From: Methanobacteriota archaeon
Lineage (GTDB): Archaea; Thermoplasmatota; Thermoplasmata; RBG-16-68-12
Direction of reading: 5' to 3'
Length of the DNA: 13,425 nucleotides
Assembly (NCBI GenBank): GCA_005878635.1
Contig: VBLS01000171.1
Coordinates: forward strand, 1-13,425
Below the pieces are notes generated by a model. That model saw nothing but the letters and a program-made list of their open reading frames with translations, was not told the DNA's origin and made no database searches. Shown here one piece after another: positions 1 through 7,840 of the stretch. Position 1 is the stretch's first letter; every line of letters begins with the position of its first letter. A program made the translations under genes and the position numbers.

Positions 1-465
1 AAATTCATCCTCGTCGCGGCGTGGCCGAAGGCGATCCACCTGGGACACGGCCGCGGGGTCCTATTCCTTGATGCCCAAGCGACGGGACCGAAGCGGGAGG
101 CACTCGAGGCGATCGCCACCGCGAAGGCCGGAGGACCGATGAACATCTACATGTCCATGATGACGGAGCCGCCCGAGGTCCGGACGGCGCGCATCGAATT
201 CCGGTTCATCGGCAAACGGAGCCGGTTCCGCATCGGGAACCGGGTCCGCGTGGAATTCGAACCGATGCGAAACCCCGTGACCGGCGAGGACCACTTCCTG
301 ATCGGCCAGCTCCCGACGGGATTGTTCACGAAGAGCGAGGAGTTCTTCTCGGCCAAGAATTTCCGCGTCGCGGTGAACGGGTTCGAATTCAACTATCCAG
401 GACGAAACGCGATCCTCGCCGCCTCGACGTGGCGGGGCCCCACGCCCGCGAAGCCACACGCCTGA
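1..465 (+). CDS. DUF1326 domain protein (5' end outside window)
   Basis: The reading frame is open from base 1 to the TGA at 463-465 and gives 154 residues with no start in view, so the N-terminus lies outside the window. The visible part reads like the C-terminal two thirds of DUF1326. It begins KFILVAAWPKAIHLGHGRGV, has an acidic and basic stretch, then a strand ending in EPMRNPVTGEDHF, which matches the conserved 'RNPVTGE' signature of that family as I know it. Family members are usually about 200 residues and carry a Cys-rich N-terminal motif that would lie upstream of this window. The function of DUF1326 is not established; members often sit beside DUF2182 membrane proteins. The internal ATG at 139 is not the likely start, because the sequence before it is clearly coding and homologous. 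The gene converges on the SRPBCC gene, with 35 bases between the two stop codons. Confidence 0.8.
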   Translation, partial: KFILVAAWPKAIHLGHGRGVLFLDAQATGPKREALEAIATAKAGGPMNIYMSMMTEPPEVRTARIEFRFIGKRSRFRIGNRVRVEFEPMRNPVTGEDHFLIGQLPTGLFTKSEEFFSAKNFRVAVNGFEFNYPGRNAILAASTWRGPTPAKPHA

Positions 466-500
466 GGCCGGTCGCGACAGCGAGGGATTCCGGTTTCGAA

Positions 501-929
501 CTATCGACCCGACTCCATTGCACGCACGTAATCGTCCCACTCCCGCGAGGTCTTCCGGACGATGAACCCTCTCGCGAACGGGGCGAACAACCGGTAGGGG
601 CCCGTCAGGTGGACGTCGAACGTCATTTCGAGCCGAGTGCCTTCCGTTTCGGAGAACAACCGATACGTGTTGTGCGTGTGCCCCATGTTCGAGCGGGCAT
701 CGGCATCCCAACCGTCGGGCGGCCGTAAGTGTACAAGAAACCGCGCGACGAAGGGGAATGCCATGATTCCGGTCTCTTCCATTTCGATCAGGTCTCCTTC
801 CCGGCGGATCACCTTGCGCGTGCGCAGCCGGACTCGACTCAAATCGGGGTCACTGTCCCGAAATTCCGTGCACCATGCGTAGACATCCGGCAGAGAGGCT
901 CGAAACCGCTTCGTCACTCGGAAGAGCAC
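501..929 (-). CDS. SRPBCC-fold protein (polyketide cyclase/dehydrase-like)
   Basis: The 142-residue product has the length and strand pattern of a START/SRPBCC domain. It opens with a strand of the type V-x-V-T-K-R-F-x-A-S, then PDVYAWCTEFRDSDP, the usual first-helix region. It continues through alternating charged strands (RKVIRREGDLIEMEE, GTRLEMTFDVHLTGPY) to a C-terminal amphipathic helix ending EWDDYVRAMESGR. Such proteins bind hydrophobic ligands in a deep cavity; the ligand here cannot be told. The frame stays open to 1073, but the extra 48 residues are a Ser/Arg-rich run without family resemblance, so I place the start at the GTG at 929. A GTG at 917 is the other option. No clear Shine-Dalgarno precedes either; a T-rich run lies about 26 bases upstream of 929 (953-959 on this strand) and could support a leaderless transcript. 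Confidence 0.72.
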   Translation of the reverse strand: MLFRVTKRFRASLPDVYAWCTEFRDSDPDLSRVRLRTRKVIRREGDLIEMEETGIMAFPFVARFLVHLRPPDGWDADARSNMGHTHNTYRLFSETEGTRLEMTFDVHLTGPYRLFAPFARGFIVRKTSREWDDYVRAMESGR

Positions 930-1729
930 GCACGCCGAATTCGCCGCTGGCACAAAAAGGCCTCGGCGTCGCCTCGAAAGCGGCTCAAGCCATGGGAGAA
1001 GTCGAGTGGATCTGGTCCCTCGAGAGCAGAATGTGGTAGACCCGCTGATCAGAGAGTTGGACGCCCACATCAAAGGGTTCCGTCATGGGCGGACCGTGCA
1101 CGAAATCAGCGACCGCCGCCTGGAACGGCTTGGTCGACTTCCGGAGTCGGTGCATGAAGGGAAACCAGCGCGGCCCCTCGGCCCGGCGCGAATGGGAGAC
1201 GAGGGCTTAAGCGACATAATCCGAACAGAAGGGGGCCTAAGGCGTTCTTGAATCTGCAAGGTAAAGGGCCAGGCCGAAAGGGCCCGGTGTGAGGGGACAG
1301 GTGCCACGGAACGTCGCCTCCCTTGAGGGCCGTTGTGTGCCAAAAACGTCCCCGTCCTATGGGTGGAGCGCCGTCGTGCGGAGCTCTATACCTGCGAAAT
1401 CCGCGTCAATGGACAGGTAGTTTGCCAAATCTCAAGTCCGACGCCTACCGATGTCCTGTCCCATCACGAGGGCCGGTTGAACCGGTCCTCCCCTTACCCT
1501 CCTTCGCGGATCCGGTTCGAGATAGACTGGACCGGATCGAACAGTCACGGCACACCAGGATGTGTCTCTGTTCGATTCCAATTCAGGGTCCGCCTTCGAT
1601 CTGGTGGCGATCGGACAGCCGACTGTCCACGGGGCATCGGGGTCGAAGCTTCATTCGCCCGCTGAGTGCACTTTATGCAAATTGTCTCTGCGCAGCCGCC
1701 CGACGAATGAGAGCCGGCGACGCGTTCGC
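930..1729. other. Gene-poor stretch of about 800 bases containing an att-like repeat
   Basis: No reading frame here is convincing on either strand. The best candidate is a plus-strand GTG-started frame at 1006-1251 (81 codons). Its first half (DPLIRELDAHIKGFRHGR, then HEISDRRLERLGRLPESVHE) looks protein-like, but I recognise no family and see no ribosome binding site or TATA box. A frame at 1333-1665 is weaker still. From about 1490 to 1550 there are several imperfect copies of a GGACCGG/CCGGTTCGA-like word in both orientations. The main structural item is the 17-base copy of the tRNA-Asn 3' end at 1366-1382, listed separately. Confidence 0.5.
1366..1382 (+). repeat. Distal copy of tRNA-Asn 3' end; candidate attachment site
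   Basis: Seventeen bases, GAGCGCCGTCGTGCGGA, are identical and in the same orientation as 12638-12654. There they cover the last 13 bases of tRNA-Asn (on the minus strand) plus four bases beyond its 3' end. A short GGT also precedes both copies, offset by a two-base gap. The match stops at the GGA and the rest of the tRNA is not present, which is what an att site left by integration into a tRNA 3' end looks like. No integrase lies within the bracketed region, so the role is inferred. Confidence 0.45.
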
Positions 1730-3907
1730 CTAGGGGAGACGCTTTCCCTCCGAGTCGCGCGGTTCAGCTGTGCCTCTCCGCTTCTGGCGGACCCGGAGTG
1801 CCCACCAGATCCCGCCGATTGTCCCTCCTGTGACCGCGGCTACGGACGCGACCAGAATGACGGGAACCGACCCTAGCGAAAAGGTCGGCGATCCCGGCGA
1901 AGCAAGCGTGATCTCGAATCCATCGACCATCGCATCGAACATAGTATCGTACACGGACAGGTAGTCGGAGTCCACGGTCAGGAGGATCGCCCACCACCGC
2001 TCATGGGTCGCACTCACGACGAGCGCCACTTCGTACGCGATGCCGCGATACGTGTCGTGTGCGACGAACACTCTCCCCTCGTGGCCGGCAATCGTTCGAG
2101 GCGTCGCCGGTTCCGTCACAACGAGAATTCCTCCCCGCTGACGGAGCTCGCTCACGTAGAGGTCGACTCGGCCGGCCAGGTACGCCGCGCTTTCGTTCGC
2201 CGCGGCGTCCCGCCGTGCGTCGATTGATACGGTCGTCGAACCCGTCTGGTAGCTCGGTCCCCGGAATACGATCTCGACCACGGACGAGCCGACCGGCACG
2301 TTGTCGGACACGTTCCAACTGGATGGACCCAACACGCGGAAGCCCGCCGGATGGGTGTAGGGTATCAGGGTGACGTTCGGGAAAACCACCACCACGATCC
2401 GCGCGGAAGCCGTATTCGAATCGCCGATGTCCGTCCGGACCGTGAGCGTGACGTCGTAATCTCCGGCCTGGTCATACACCACGTCGACCTGGGCTCCCGT
2501 GGCCGTGGAACCGTCCCCAAAATTCCACTCGTACGCTGTGATCGTCCCCTGGTAGGCATACGAATAGCGGGCATCGAAGTGGATCGTCTGTCCCACGAAC
2601 AAGGGATCGCGCGGGTGCATATCGTAGCCGGCGGTCGGCGGGGGCGGGGCGACGATCGCGGTCCATGTCGCGGCGGTCGAACCGCTATCCCAGGCAACCT
2701 CCGCGGTGATGTGCCACGTGCCGACCGGGACAGGTGGATCGTAAGATAACCCCGAGAGGATGTCGGATCCGGAAATGGAGGTCTGCAGCTGCCGGCCGTT
2801 CACCTGGATCTCCGCTCGATCGATCGTGACGATCGGGATCCCGGTCCAAACGGACGCGGAGACGTAGTAGGGGTATTCGATGGCCGTCGTATCGGGAGCC
2901 GGATTCCGGGGAGAGATCCTCGGGGCGATCGAGAACGCTCGCACCCCGTACGGGGACCAGACCAAGACGGTCTCCGTAAAGGGGGACGCGACGACGAACG
3001 AAGGCTCCTCTCCAAGGTGGACCTGGCGGGCCATGGACCCGTTCGATAGGTTGAACGCCCAGAGTCCTGACTCGTATCCCCACGCATTCAATCCGAACAC
3101 CAGGTGCCGTTCCGGAAGCAGCGCGACACCGGTCGCCCCCGCATCGGTCCTGTAGTATTGGACGACGGCCAGCGTGTCGAGCGAAAGCCGCTTGATACCG
3201 TACGGGTCGAGCCCGCTGACATACATCATCCGCTCCGACCAGTCCACGACGACTCTCTCCGAATCCCCCTCGACGCCGTTGTTGCTCGCCAGGAGGACCG
3301 GCGTGTCCGTCGTAACCGAATAGCGGAAGCTGGTGACGCCTCCAGAGTGCGTATGGGCAAGCAGCTCCGTGCCGTTCGGGCTCGCGTCCAGGAACACTTC
3401 GAACGGAGCGTAGGGTTCGAAGGAGGTGATCACCGCACCGGTCGTCTCGTTGACGATGTGGACGAACGAATCGCCCTTCCCGCTCACGTAGAGGCGGTCC
3501 GGTCGGCCATGTCGTACGCTGAGCGGACTGAAACTGAGGGGAATCGTCCGGACGACGGTCCGGGCGTCAATGTCGACAAGGACCGTCTCATTGGCCCCGG
3601 AGACGGCGATATAGAGGAAGTTTCCATCCGCGGAGAAATCGATGGAGGTCGGAGACGGACCGACGGAGAGGGTTTCATTCCATCGTATCTCGCCCGTCGA
3701 AGCATTCAGGAAGAACAGGTGTTCGGAATCCAAACCGACCTGGTAAATGAGCGGTCGCCGGGGATCGGGGACGACCTCGTGGGTGCCTTGGCCGGCCAGG
3801 GCCGGCGTCGGATGGTCAGTTCCTGCGGACGAGGCAGGCACGCCGGCGCTGAGGAGCACAACGCCAATCATGATCAGGAGGAGCGTGTGCGTGGGGTCAC
3901 CGCCCAT
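1730..3907 (-). CDS. Surface protein C: propeller, Ig-like, PKD and PsbP-like domains, C-terminal anchor
   Basis: This is the last gene of the three-gene leftward operon, 725 residues. I start it at the ATG at 3907, which gives a signal peptide (hydrophobic residues 9-24, AGVPASSAG cleavage region); the longer frame to 3988 only adds an Arg-rich run that is antisense noise. Domains seen: a seven- or near-seven-bladed propeller of YVTN/lactonase type at about 48-328, with repeated strands such as GNFLYIAVSG and RLYVSGKGDSFVHIVN; an Ig-like module at about 330-420; a PKD domain at 423-508 with WNFGDG at 461-466; and a PsbP/DUF1795-like domain at 515-668 (AGFRVLGPSSWNV at its start, FDAMVDGFEITL at its end). 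One membrane helix at 680-703 is followed by RVRQKRR inside. Many N-x-S/T sequons suggest an N-glycosylated outer-surface protein. It overlaps gene B by 11 bases and is probably translated by coupling. No catalytic site is visible and the ligand is unknown. Confidence 0.85.
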   Translation of the reverse strand: MGGDPTHTLLLIMIGVVLLSAGVPASSAGTDHPTPALAGQGTHEVVPDPRRPLIYQVGLDSEHLFFLNASTGEIRWNETLSVGPSPTSIDFSADGNFLYIAVSGANETVLVDIDARTVVRTIPLSFSPLSVRHGRPDRLYVSGKGDSFVHIVNETTGAVITSFEPYAPFEVFLDASPNGTELLAHTHSGGVTSFRYSVTTDTPVLLASNNGVEGDSERVVVDWSERMMYVSGLDPYGIKRLSLDTLAVVQYYRTDAGATGVALLPERHLVFGLNAWGYESGLWAFNLSNGSMARQVHLGEEPSFVVASPFTETVLVWSPYGVRAFSIAPRISPRNPAPDTTAIEYPYYVSASVWTGIPIVTIDRAEIQVNGRQLQTSISGSDILSGLSYDPPVPVGTWHITAEVAWDSGSTAATWTAIVAPPPPTAGYDMHPRDPLFVGQTIHFDARYSYAYQGTITAYEWNFGDGSTATGAQVDVVYDQAGDYDVTLTVRTDIGDSNTASARIVVVVFPNVTLIPYTHPAGFRVLGPSSWNVSDNVPVGSSVVEIVFRGPSYQTGSTTVSIDARRDAAANESAAYLAGRVDLYVSELRQRGGILVVTEPATPRTIAGHEGRVFVAHDTYRGIAYEVALVVSATHERWWAILLTVDSDYLSVYDTMFDAMVDGFEITLASPGSPTFSLGSVPVILVASVAAVTGGTIGGIWWALRVRQKRRGTAEPRDSEGKRLP

Positions 3908-5246
3908 CGTTCTTCGGCTCCTCCGAGGGCGTCCCTTCCGGAGATCGACGCTCCGAGTTCTTGCTCCGGTACAAGGCGACCGCCACACTTACGAGGCTGG
4001 CAGCTGCAACCACCCCGAACAGGAGGGGGCCGGTCAGCGAGTCGAGGCTTTCGGGTCCGACCCGGAAAGTGGTCGACCGTTCGGCGACATTGCCGGCGGC
4101 ATCGATGGCCCGGAGCCGGACCGAATGGGATCCATCGGGGAGATCAACTGTCAGAGACGTTGTCCCGAACGACGCAAATGGCCCACTGTCGACGCTGACC
4201 TCAAATCGTGCGACTCCCGAACCACCATCTGTCGCGCTCCAAGAGATCGTCACGTTACCGGAGGAGGCGATGCCCGAAGGATCGAGACGGACGACGTTTG
4301 GCGGCATGGAATCCACGCGAATGGCAACTGAGTGGATCGCTTCGACATGGAGAGCGCGGTCGGTCGCGAAGTATTCGAGCAGTCGCTCCCCTTCGGTGAA
4401 GTTCAGAGGCGCCGAATAGTCTTGCCACGGACCGCCATCTAATCGGTCTTGGAAGCTCGCGATGCCACTGCCTTCGTCCGTGGCTCGAAGGGTGGCCGTA
4501 ACCGCACTTCGGAACCAGCCGTTCTCACCGCGGATTCCCGCGAGAATCGCTGAGGAGACCGGCGGTCCCACATCGTACCCGACGGTGATGCTCCGGAAAG
4601 CTTCCGCGCCAAATCCCCCATCGTCGCCGATCAGGAGGTCGACGCCCATGTCTCCCCAATTCGTATACACGTGAGTGACGATCGCTCCCTCGGCGAACGT
4701 AGCATCGCCAAACGCCCAATGGTAGGAGATGATCGATCGCATCGAGTCGTTGGAAGCGGACGCGTCGAACGTGACGGTCTGTCTGATGTAGGCCGGCTCA
4801 GGCGAAATCGTGAACGTGGCGAAGGGAGGGCGTGTGACGGTGACGTTATGGACGGCGCCGCCCGTGAGTCCCGTGTCGTCCTGCACGGTGAGGTTCACCG
4901 TGAACGTACCAAGGCTCCCGAATGCGTGCCCGGCCCATCCGTCCGGACTCGTGTAATCGATGCCGTCTCCGAAATCCCAAGAATACGACGTGATGTTGCC
5001 GTTTGGGTCGGTCGAGGACCGTCCGTCGAAGAAGACGTACCAACCGGGGATCGGATACTGCGGTTGGAAATCAAATGAAGCGACCGGTGGGGAAGCAAGT
5101 GGTGCGGCTGGTGACGAAACGGGCGGCAGCGTCGTCGGCTTGGGGAAGGGGCCAACCTCGATCGCAGGCGTTATCAATGGCGCGACGACGACCAGGGCAC
5201 TGAAAAGCATCGCCAAGCGGCCCACTTGCGTCCGGTTACGTGCCAT
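3897..5246 (-). CDS. Surface protein B: two PKD and two Ig-like domains with C-terminal anchor
   Basis: This middle gene of the operon encodes 449 residues. The start is the ATG at 5246 (MARNRTQ), which yields a proper signal peptide (basic n-region, hydrophobic 11-28) and sits 10 bases after GAGGAG; the longer frame to 5513 is antisense to gene A. After a Pro/Ser-rich spacer (31-53) come PKD domain 1 at 54-139 (WDFGDG at 90-95) and PKD domain 2 at 141-223 (degenerate WAFGDA at 177-182). An OmpL47-like Ig module follows at about 228-313 (NGWFRS, LDGGPWQDYSAPLNF, then RVDSMPP). A second Ig-like module lies at 316-397 (FEVSVDSGPF, LPDGSHSVRLRAIDAAGN). One membrane helix spans 405-426, with a charged tail ending EEPKNDGR. 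PKD and Ig modules are typical spacers or adhesion domains of archaeal surface glycoproteins. The last two modules are clearly paralogous to the C-terminal half of gene D. Confidence 0.85.
   Translation of the reverse strand: MARNRTQVGRLAMLFSALVVVAPLITPAIEVGPFPKPTTLPPVSSPAAPLASPPVASFDFQPQYPIPGWYVFFDGRSSTDPNGNITSYSWDFGDGIDYTSPDGWAGHAFGSLGTFTVNLTVQDDTGLTGGAVHNVTVTRPPFATFTISPEPAYIRQTVTFDASASNDSMRSIISYHWAFGDATFAEGAIVTHVYTNWGDMGVDLLIGDDGGFGAEAFRSITVGYDVGPPVSSAILAGIRGENGWFRSAVTATLRATDEGSGIASFQDRLDGGPWQDYSAPLNFTEGERLLEYFATDRALHVEAIHSVAIRVDSMPPNVVRLDPSGIASSGNVTISWSATDGGSGVARFEVSVDSGPFASFGTTSLTVDLPDGSHSVRLRAIDAAGNVAERSTTFRVGPESLDSLTGPLLFGVVAAASLVSVAVALYRSKNSERRSPEGTPSEEPKNDGR
3918..3923 (-). promoter_or_regulatory. 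Shine-Dalgarno of gene C inside gene B
   Basis: GAGGAG on the minus strand lies exactly 10 bases ahead of the ATG at 3907, inside the Glu-Glu codons of the EEPKNDGR tail of gene B. It supports the 3907 start and translational coupling across the 11-base overlap. Confidence 0.7.
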
Positions 5247-7413
5247 CGTGTCTCGGCTCCTCGATCGGCGCGAGTTGCGCGGCGCCGGGGGGCCGCCATC
5301 GTCGGATCCACCAGATCGCCCCGATCGCGATGGCGGCCGCGGCAACCGAGGCCAGAATCCATGAAATTTGGTCTGACACGAAACCGACGAGGCCTCCGGC
5401 ACTGGGACCTTCGGGAGGCACGGGTGCGAGCGCGTCGATGTACACGGTGGTCCCGTCCACCTGAGACGGAGTGGGGTTCGGGGAGGTTCCCGGATCGAGC
5501 ATCCATCCGCCAAGGCCGAGGGGGACGATCGTCACGTTTCCGTTCGACGTCGCCGTCCCCGTCGCGCCCGCGGGAAGGTGGATGGTGACGCGTGAGTATC
5601 CGAATGGCCCATCATAGCTCAACTCTACGGTGACATTGTGGCGGCTGCCGCCGGACTCCAGATGAGACCAGTAGTCCTCGACATGCGTCTCGGTGACGTT
5701 GGCCGGGGAGAGGACGTCGCCCGCACCGTCGACCTGGTATGAAACGGACGAACGGAACGGCATGCCACGGCCGTCGATCACCAATTGGCTGTACGGGGGG
5801 CCTCGTTGGAAATAGCCGGATTCGGCGGCCCGGATGATTCGAAGCTCCGTCGAATCTGCGAAGCCGTCCCGATTTCCGTACATGTCAGCATGGAAGCGAA
5901 GTTCGGCCGCATCGTTGATCAGGGTCGACCGGATCGTCCGGCGCGTGGAATTCCAGCTCGTCACGTTCGCGTCGATTTCATTCGAGTTCGGGGTTGAATT
6001 TCCAAGCGCGAGTCCAAGCGCCGTGTCGCCCGAAATCGTGACGCGCGACGTCCGAGCGCCCGCCGCGCCGCAGCCGCTGACGAGGACGAGGAAGGTCCCC
6101 GGATAGACGGGGAAGGAAAACAATCCGTAGTTCGGGAACTGCTCAGCTGCGAATTTCGTCGACGGATCCATCAGCGCGACGGAGCCGCAACCCGATCCGT
6201 AAGGACTGGCTGGCCACGAAATCCCGCCGGAGAGGTAAGCAACGGGGCGGGACTCGAAGAGACTCGGATCGTACCCGGGGGCAAGCCACGCGGTTCGGTT
6301 CCGATCGTAGTCCGTCGAATCGACCCGTTTGGCGATCACCTCCAACGTCCAATTCGCCGAGAACGGTTGCCGACTGAACGCAATGCCGCTGAACGGCACG
6401 TCGACCGTGTAATCTCCCGGTTCGAAATGGGCTCCGTGTGCGGACTGGAAGAGGCCTCCCGCATTGGCACTGAGCCAGAGGTTCACGTAGACCACGAAGT
6501 CGCCGGCCTCCGTGACGCGAAGCGGAACGTGGACGACGAAGAAATCGGCGAGGCCGTTGCCGTCCGAGTCGACGAGAGCCACGGACGGGCCCGGCGTCCG
6601 GAAGTCCGCGGAGGGACGTCGGAATTGGCTGTAGGCATACGCTTGGGTCTGATGCGTGCGATAGTCGATTTCCCCGAGCCCTTCGACGAACAGGTATAGA
6701 TCCACGGCGTAAGGCCCGTTCGCGTGAACTGTGAACAGCGGGAGGGACTCGAGGGAAAACTCGATCGCCGATGTGCCTGCGGGCAAATGTATCGAGTCCC
6801 CGAACGGGGAATCGATGTCCGCCCATCCGTCCGGTCCGTTGACGGACATCGAGGCACGGGCCATTACGATGACGTCCTTCGTCGCCGTGATGGATGTCCG
6901 CACGACGATCTGGTCGAACAGGCCATCGCCGTTCGTGTCTCGACCCTGATCTGTGATTGGGTCGGCGAATAGCGCCCACGGAGGATCGAAGGACGTCGCA
7001 TCATAGGGGGAGGTCGCATACGACTTCTCCGTCCCGTACCATGCCACCTGTCCCACGTACGCCAGCCCGCGGATCCTAACCACATACGGGCCGTCGGCAC
7101 CGGCCTTGCGCAGATAGGGGCCGAGGAAGGCGAAGGTGAACGTGTGAGTGCCCGCAGTGAGCGTCTTGTGAAAAGCGTCATGCAACAGGTAGGGGAAGTT
7201 CTCGTTGCCCAGCTGAGCCTCGAACCCGTACGTCCCGTTCTCCTGGACGGTCGCGGTGAAATCGATTCGCAGCTCGTCGTAGAGGTGGTTGCCGTCGAGG
7301 TCGATCCCGTAGTCGTGAATCGAGTCGCCGAACTGCGGAAAGGTGAGGGCCCTCGCCGGCGCGGTGGGCACCACCAAGATGGTGAGAATGAAAACCAGGG
7401 CCAAGAACAGCAC
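5236..7413 (-). CDS. Surface protein A: repeated beta-sandwich modules with Ca-type Asp loops, C-terminal anchor
   Basis: This first gene of the leftward operon encodes 725 residues from the GTG at 7413. The hydrophobic signal segment (about 1-20, ending PTAPARA) starts at once, with no basic n-region. An in-frame CTG at 7425 would add LRAR and sits 12 bases after AAGGAGG, so the true start may be there. Four Asp-rich loops of the form DxDGNxLxD are seen: 38-45 (DLDGNHLYDE), 159-166 (DTNGDGLFDQ), 282-289 (DSDGNGLADF) and a looser one near 510-520 (MYGNRDGFAD). The first three are about 121-123 residues apart and each begins a beta-rich module, so the N-terminal part looks like tandem repeats with EF-hand or thrombospondin-type-3-like calcium loops. 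Cys409 and Cys448 could pair. Several sequons, a Pro-rich spacer at 640-672 and a membrane helix at 685-702 precede a basic tail ending EEPRHDGT. I do not recognise a named family; a structural or adhesive surface role is inferred. Confidence 0.83.
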   Translation of the reverse strand: MLFLALVFILTILVVPTAPARALTFPQFGDSIHDYGIDLDGNHLYDELRIDFTATVQENGTYGFEAQLGNENFPYLLHDAFHKTLTAGTHTFTFAFLGPYLRKAGADGPYVVRIRGLAYVGQVAWYGTEKSYATSPYDATSFDPPWALFADPITDQGRDTNGDGLFDQIVVRTSITATKDVIVMARASMSVNGPDGWADIDSPFGDSIHLPAGTSAIEFSLESLPLFTVHANGPYAVDLYLFVEGLGEIDYRTHQTQAYAYSQFRRPSADFRTPGPSVALVDSDGNGLADFFVVHVPLRVTEAGDFVVYVNLWLSANAGGLFQSAHGAHFEPGDYTVDVPFSGIAFSRQPFSANWTLEVIAKRVDSTDYDRNRTAWLAPGYDPSLFESRPVAYLSGGISWPASPYGSGCGSVALMDPSTKFAAEQFPNYGLFSFPVYPGTFLVLVSGCGAAGARTSRVTISGDTALGLALGNSTPNSNEIDANVTSWNSTRRTIRSTLINDAAELRFHADMYGNRDGFADSTELRIIRAAESGYFQRGPPYSQLVIDGRGMPFRSSVSYQVDGAGDVLSPANVTETHVEDYWSHLESGGSRHNVTVELSYDGPFGYSRVTIHLPAGATGTATSNGNVTIVPLGLGGWMLDPGTSPNPTPSQVDGTTVYIDALAPVPPEGPSAGGLVGFVSDQISWILASVAAAAIAIGAIWWIRRWRPPGAAQLAPIEEPRHDGT
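5257..5262 (-). promoter_or_regulatory. Shine-Dalgarno of gene B inside gene A
   Basis: GAGGAG on the minus strand lies exactly 10 bases ahead of the ATG at 5246, inside the Glu-Glu codons of the EEPRHDGT tail of gene A. Same word, same spacing and same 11-base overlap as at the B/C junction. Confidence 0.7.
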
Positions 7414-7435
7414 ACGGGCTCTCAGTTGCGAAGCA

Positions 7436-7444
7436 CCCCTCCTT
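7436..7444 (-). promoter_or_regulatory. Shine-Dalgarno-like AAGGAGGGG upstream of gene A
   Basis: This is a strong purine-rich word on the minus strand. It lies about 22-24 bases before the GTG at 7413, too far for normal use, and 12 bases before the in-frame CTG at 7425. It therefore bears on which codon starts gene A. Confidence 0.45.
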
Positions 7445-7477
7445 GACGATGGCCGGGCGGCTAGTTAATGCTGCTGG

Positions 7478-7491
7478 CAGCTGCGCAGCTG
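7478..7491. repeat. 14-base perfect palindrome, possible operator
   Basis: CAGCTGCGCAGCTG is its own reverse complement. It lies in the divergent region about 65 bases upstream of gene A, just beyond the weak TATA-like ATTAAC, so binding there could affect the operon promoter. No regulator can be named. Confidence 0.35.
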
Positions 7492-7778
7492 TCCCACTCC
7501 AGATGTCGAGGTGGAAAGTTGAGGTTCGGTCCAGGTCGTGGACCTTACTCACAGTCACGCCAATAGGCGCCACAACCTCCAAGGGGACGTCGGGTCGGTA
7601 AGCGGGTCCCCGGTGACGAGCTATCGGTAGGGAACGAGACGTTGCGCCTGCGGTGGCTTTCGCGTCAGATGGTCATTGGATGTCGACAATCGAAGTGGCA
7701 ATCGTCATCGGCCGGCAAGGCACGGCCGGCTGTTCTTCGTCCCGGAGGGTAGGCCCCGGACTCCTCCGGAAAGGGTAG

Positions 7779-7786
7779 GTTTAAGA
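7779..7786 (+). promoter_or_regulatory. Archaeal TATA box for gene D
   Basis: GTTTAAGA in a GC-rich context, centred near 7783, predicts a transcription start near 7809. That leaves a leader of about 32 bases before the ATG at 7841. A GGTAGGA word at 7822-7828 is a weak ribosome binding site. Confidence 0.55.
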
Positions 7787-7840
7787 TGGATGGGTCCATG
7801 CAAACGCTTCTTCTCGTTCTTGGTAGGACGTCGGGTGTGA

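Larger units (their letters stand above)
7414..7840. other. Divergent intergenic region between the surface operon and gene D
   Basis: These 427 bases separate two oppositely transcribed surface-protein units and should hold both promoters. Visible items are: a 14-base perfect palindrome at 7478-7491; a weak TATA-like ATTAAC at 7463-7468 (minus strand) for the operon; a directly repeated CGGCCGGC at 7709-7716 and 7723-7730; a small inverted repeat CCGGA-N4-TCCGG at 7756-7769; and the clear TATA box of gene D at 7779-7786. A minus-strand frame beginning at 7582 is open through here but enters gene A in a different frame and shows no family resemblance. Confidence 0.5.

Noticed and set aside
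930..1073. N-terminal extension of the SRPBCC gene to 1073
   Set aside because: The added 48 residues are Ser/Arg-rich without resemblance to the family, and the domain begins at the later GTG.
1006..1251. Plus-strand frame of 81 codons
   Set aside because: Partly protein-like, but GTG start, no ribosome binding site, no recognised family, and it weakens towards its end; mentioned only in the gene-poor stretch.
1366..1440. A second, degenerate tRNA at the distal repeat
   Set aside because: Beyond the 17 matching bases no cloverleaf can be drawn, so it is an att-like remnant at most.
3104..4198. Long plus-strand frame of 364 codons
   Set aside because: It is antisense to genes C and B, Arg/Gly/Asp-rich with no domains; a shadow of GC-rich coding on the other strand.
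6143..6979. Minus-strand frame of 278 codons inside gene A
   Set aside because: Arg-rich out-of-frame shadow of gene A, which has a signal peptide, repeats and an anchor.
7178..7582. Minus-strand frame starting in the divergent region
   Set aside because: Its end overlaps gene A out of frame and it shows no family; the first part could be chance.
7709..7730. CGGCCGGC repeats as a CRISPR or iteron array
   Set aside because: Only two short copies; no array, and no repeat-spacer structure anywhere in the window.
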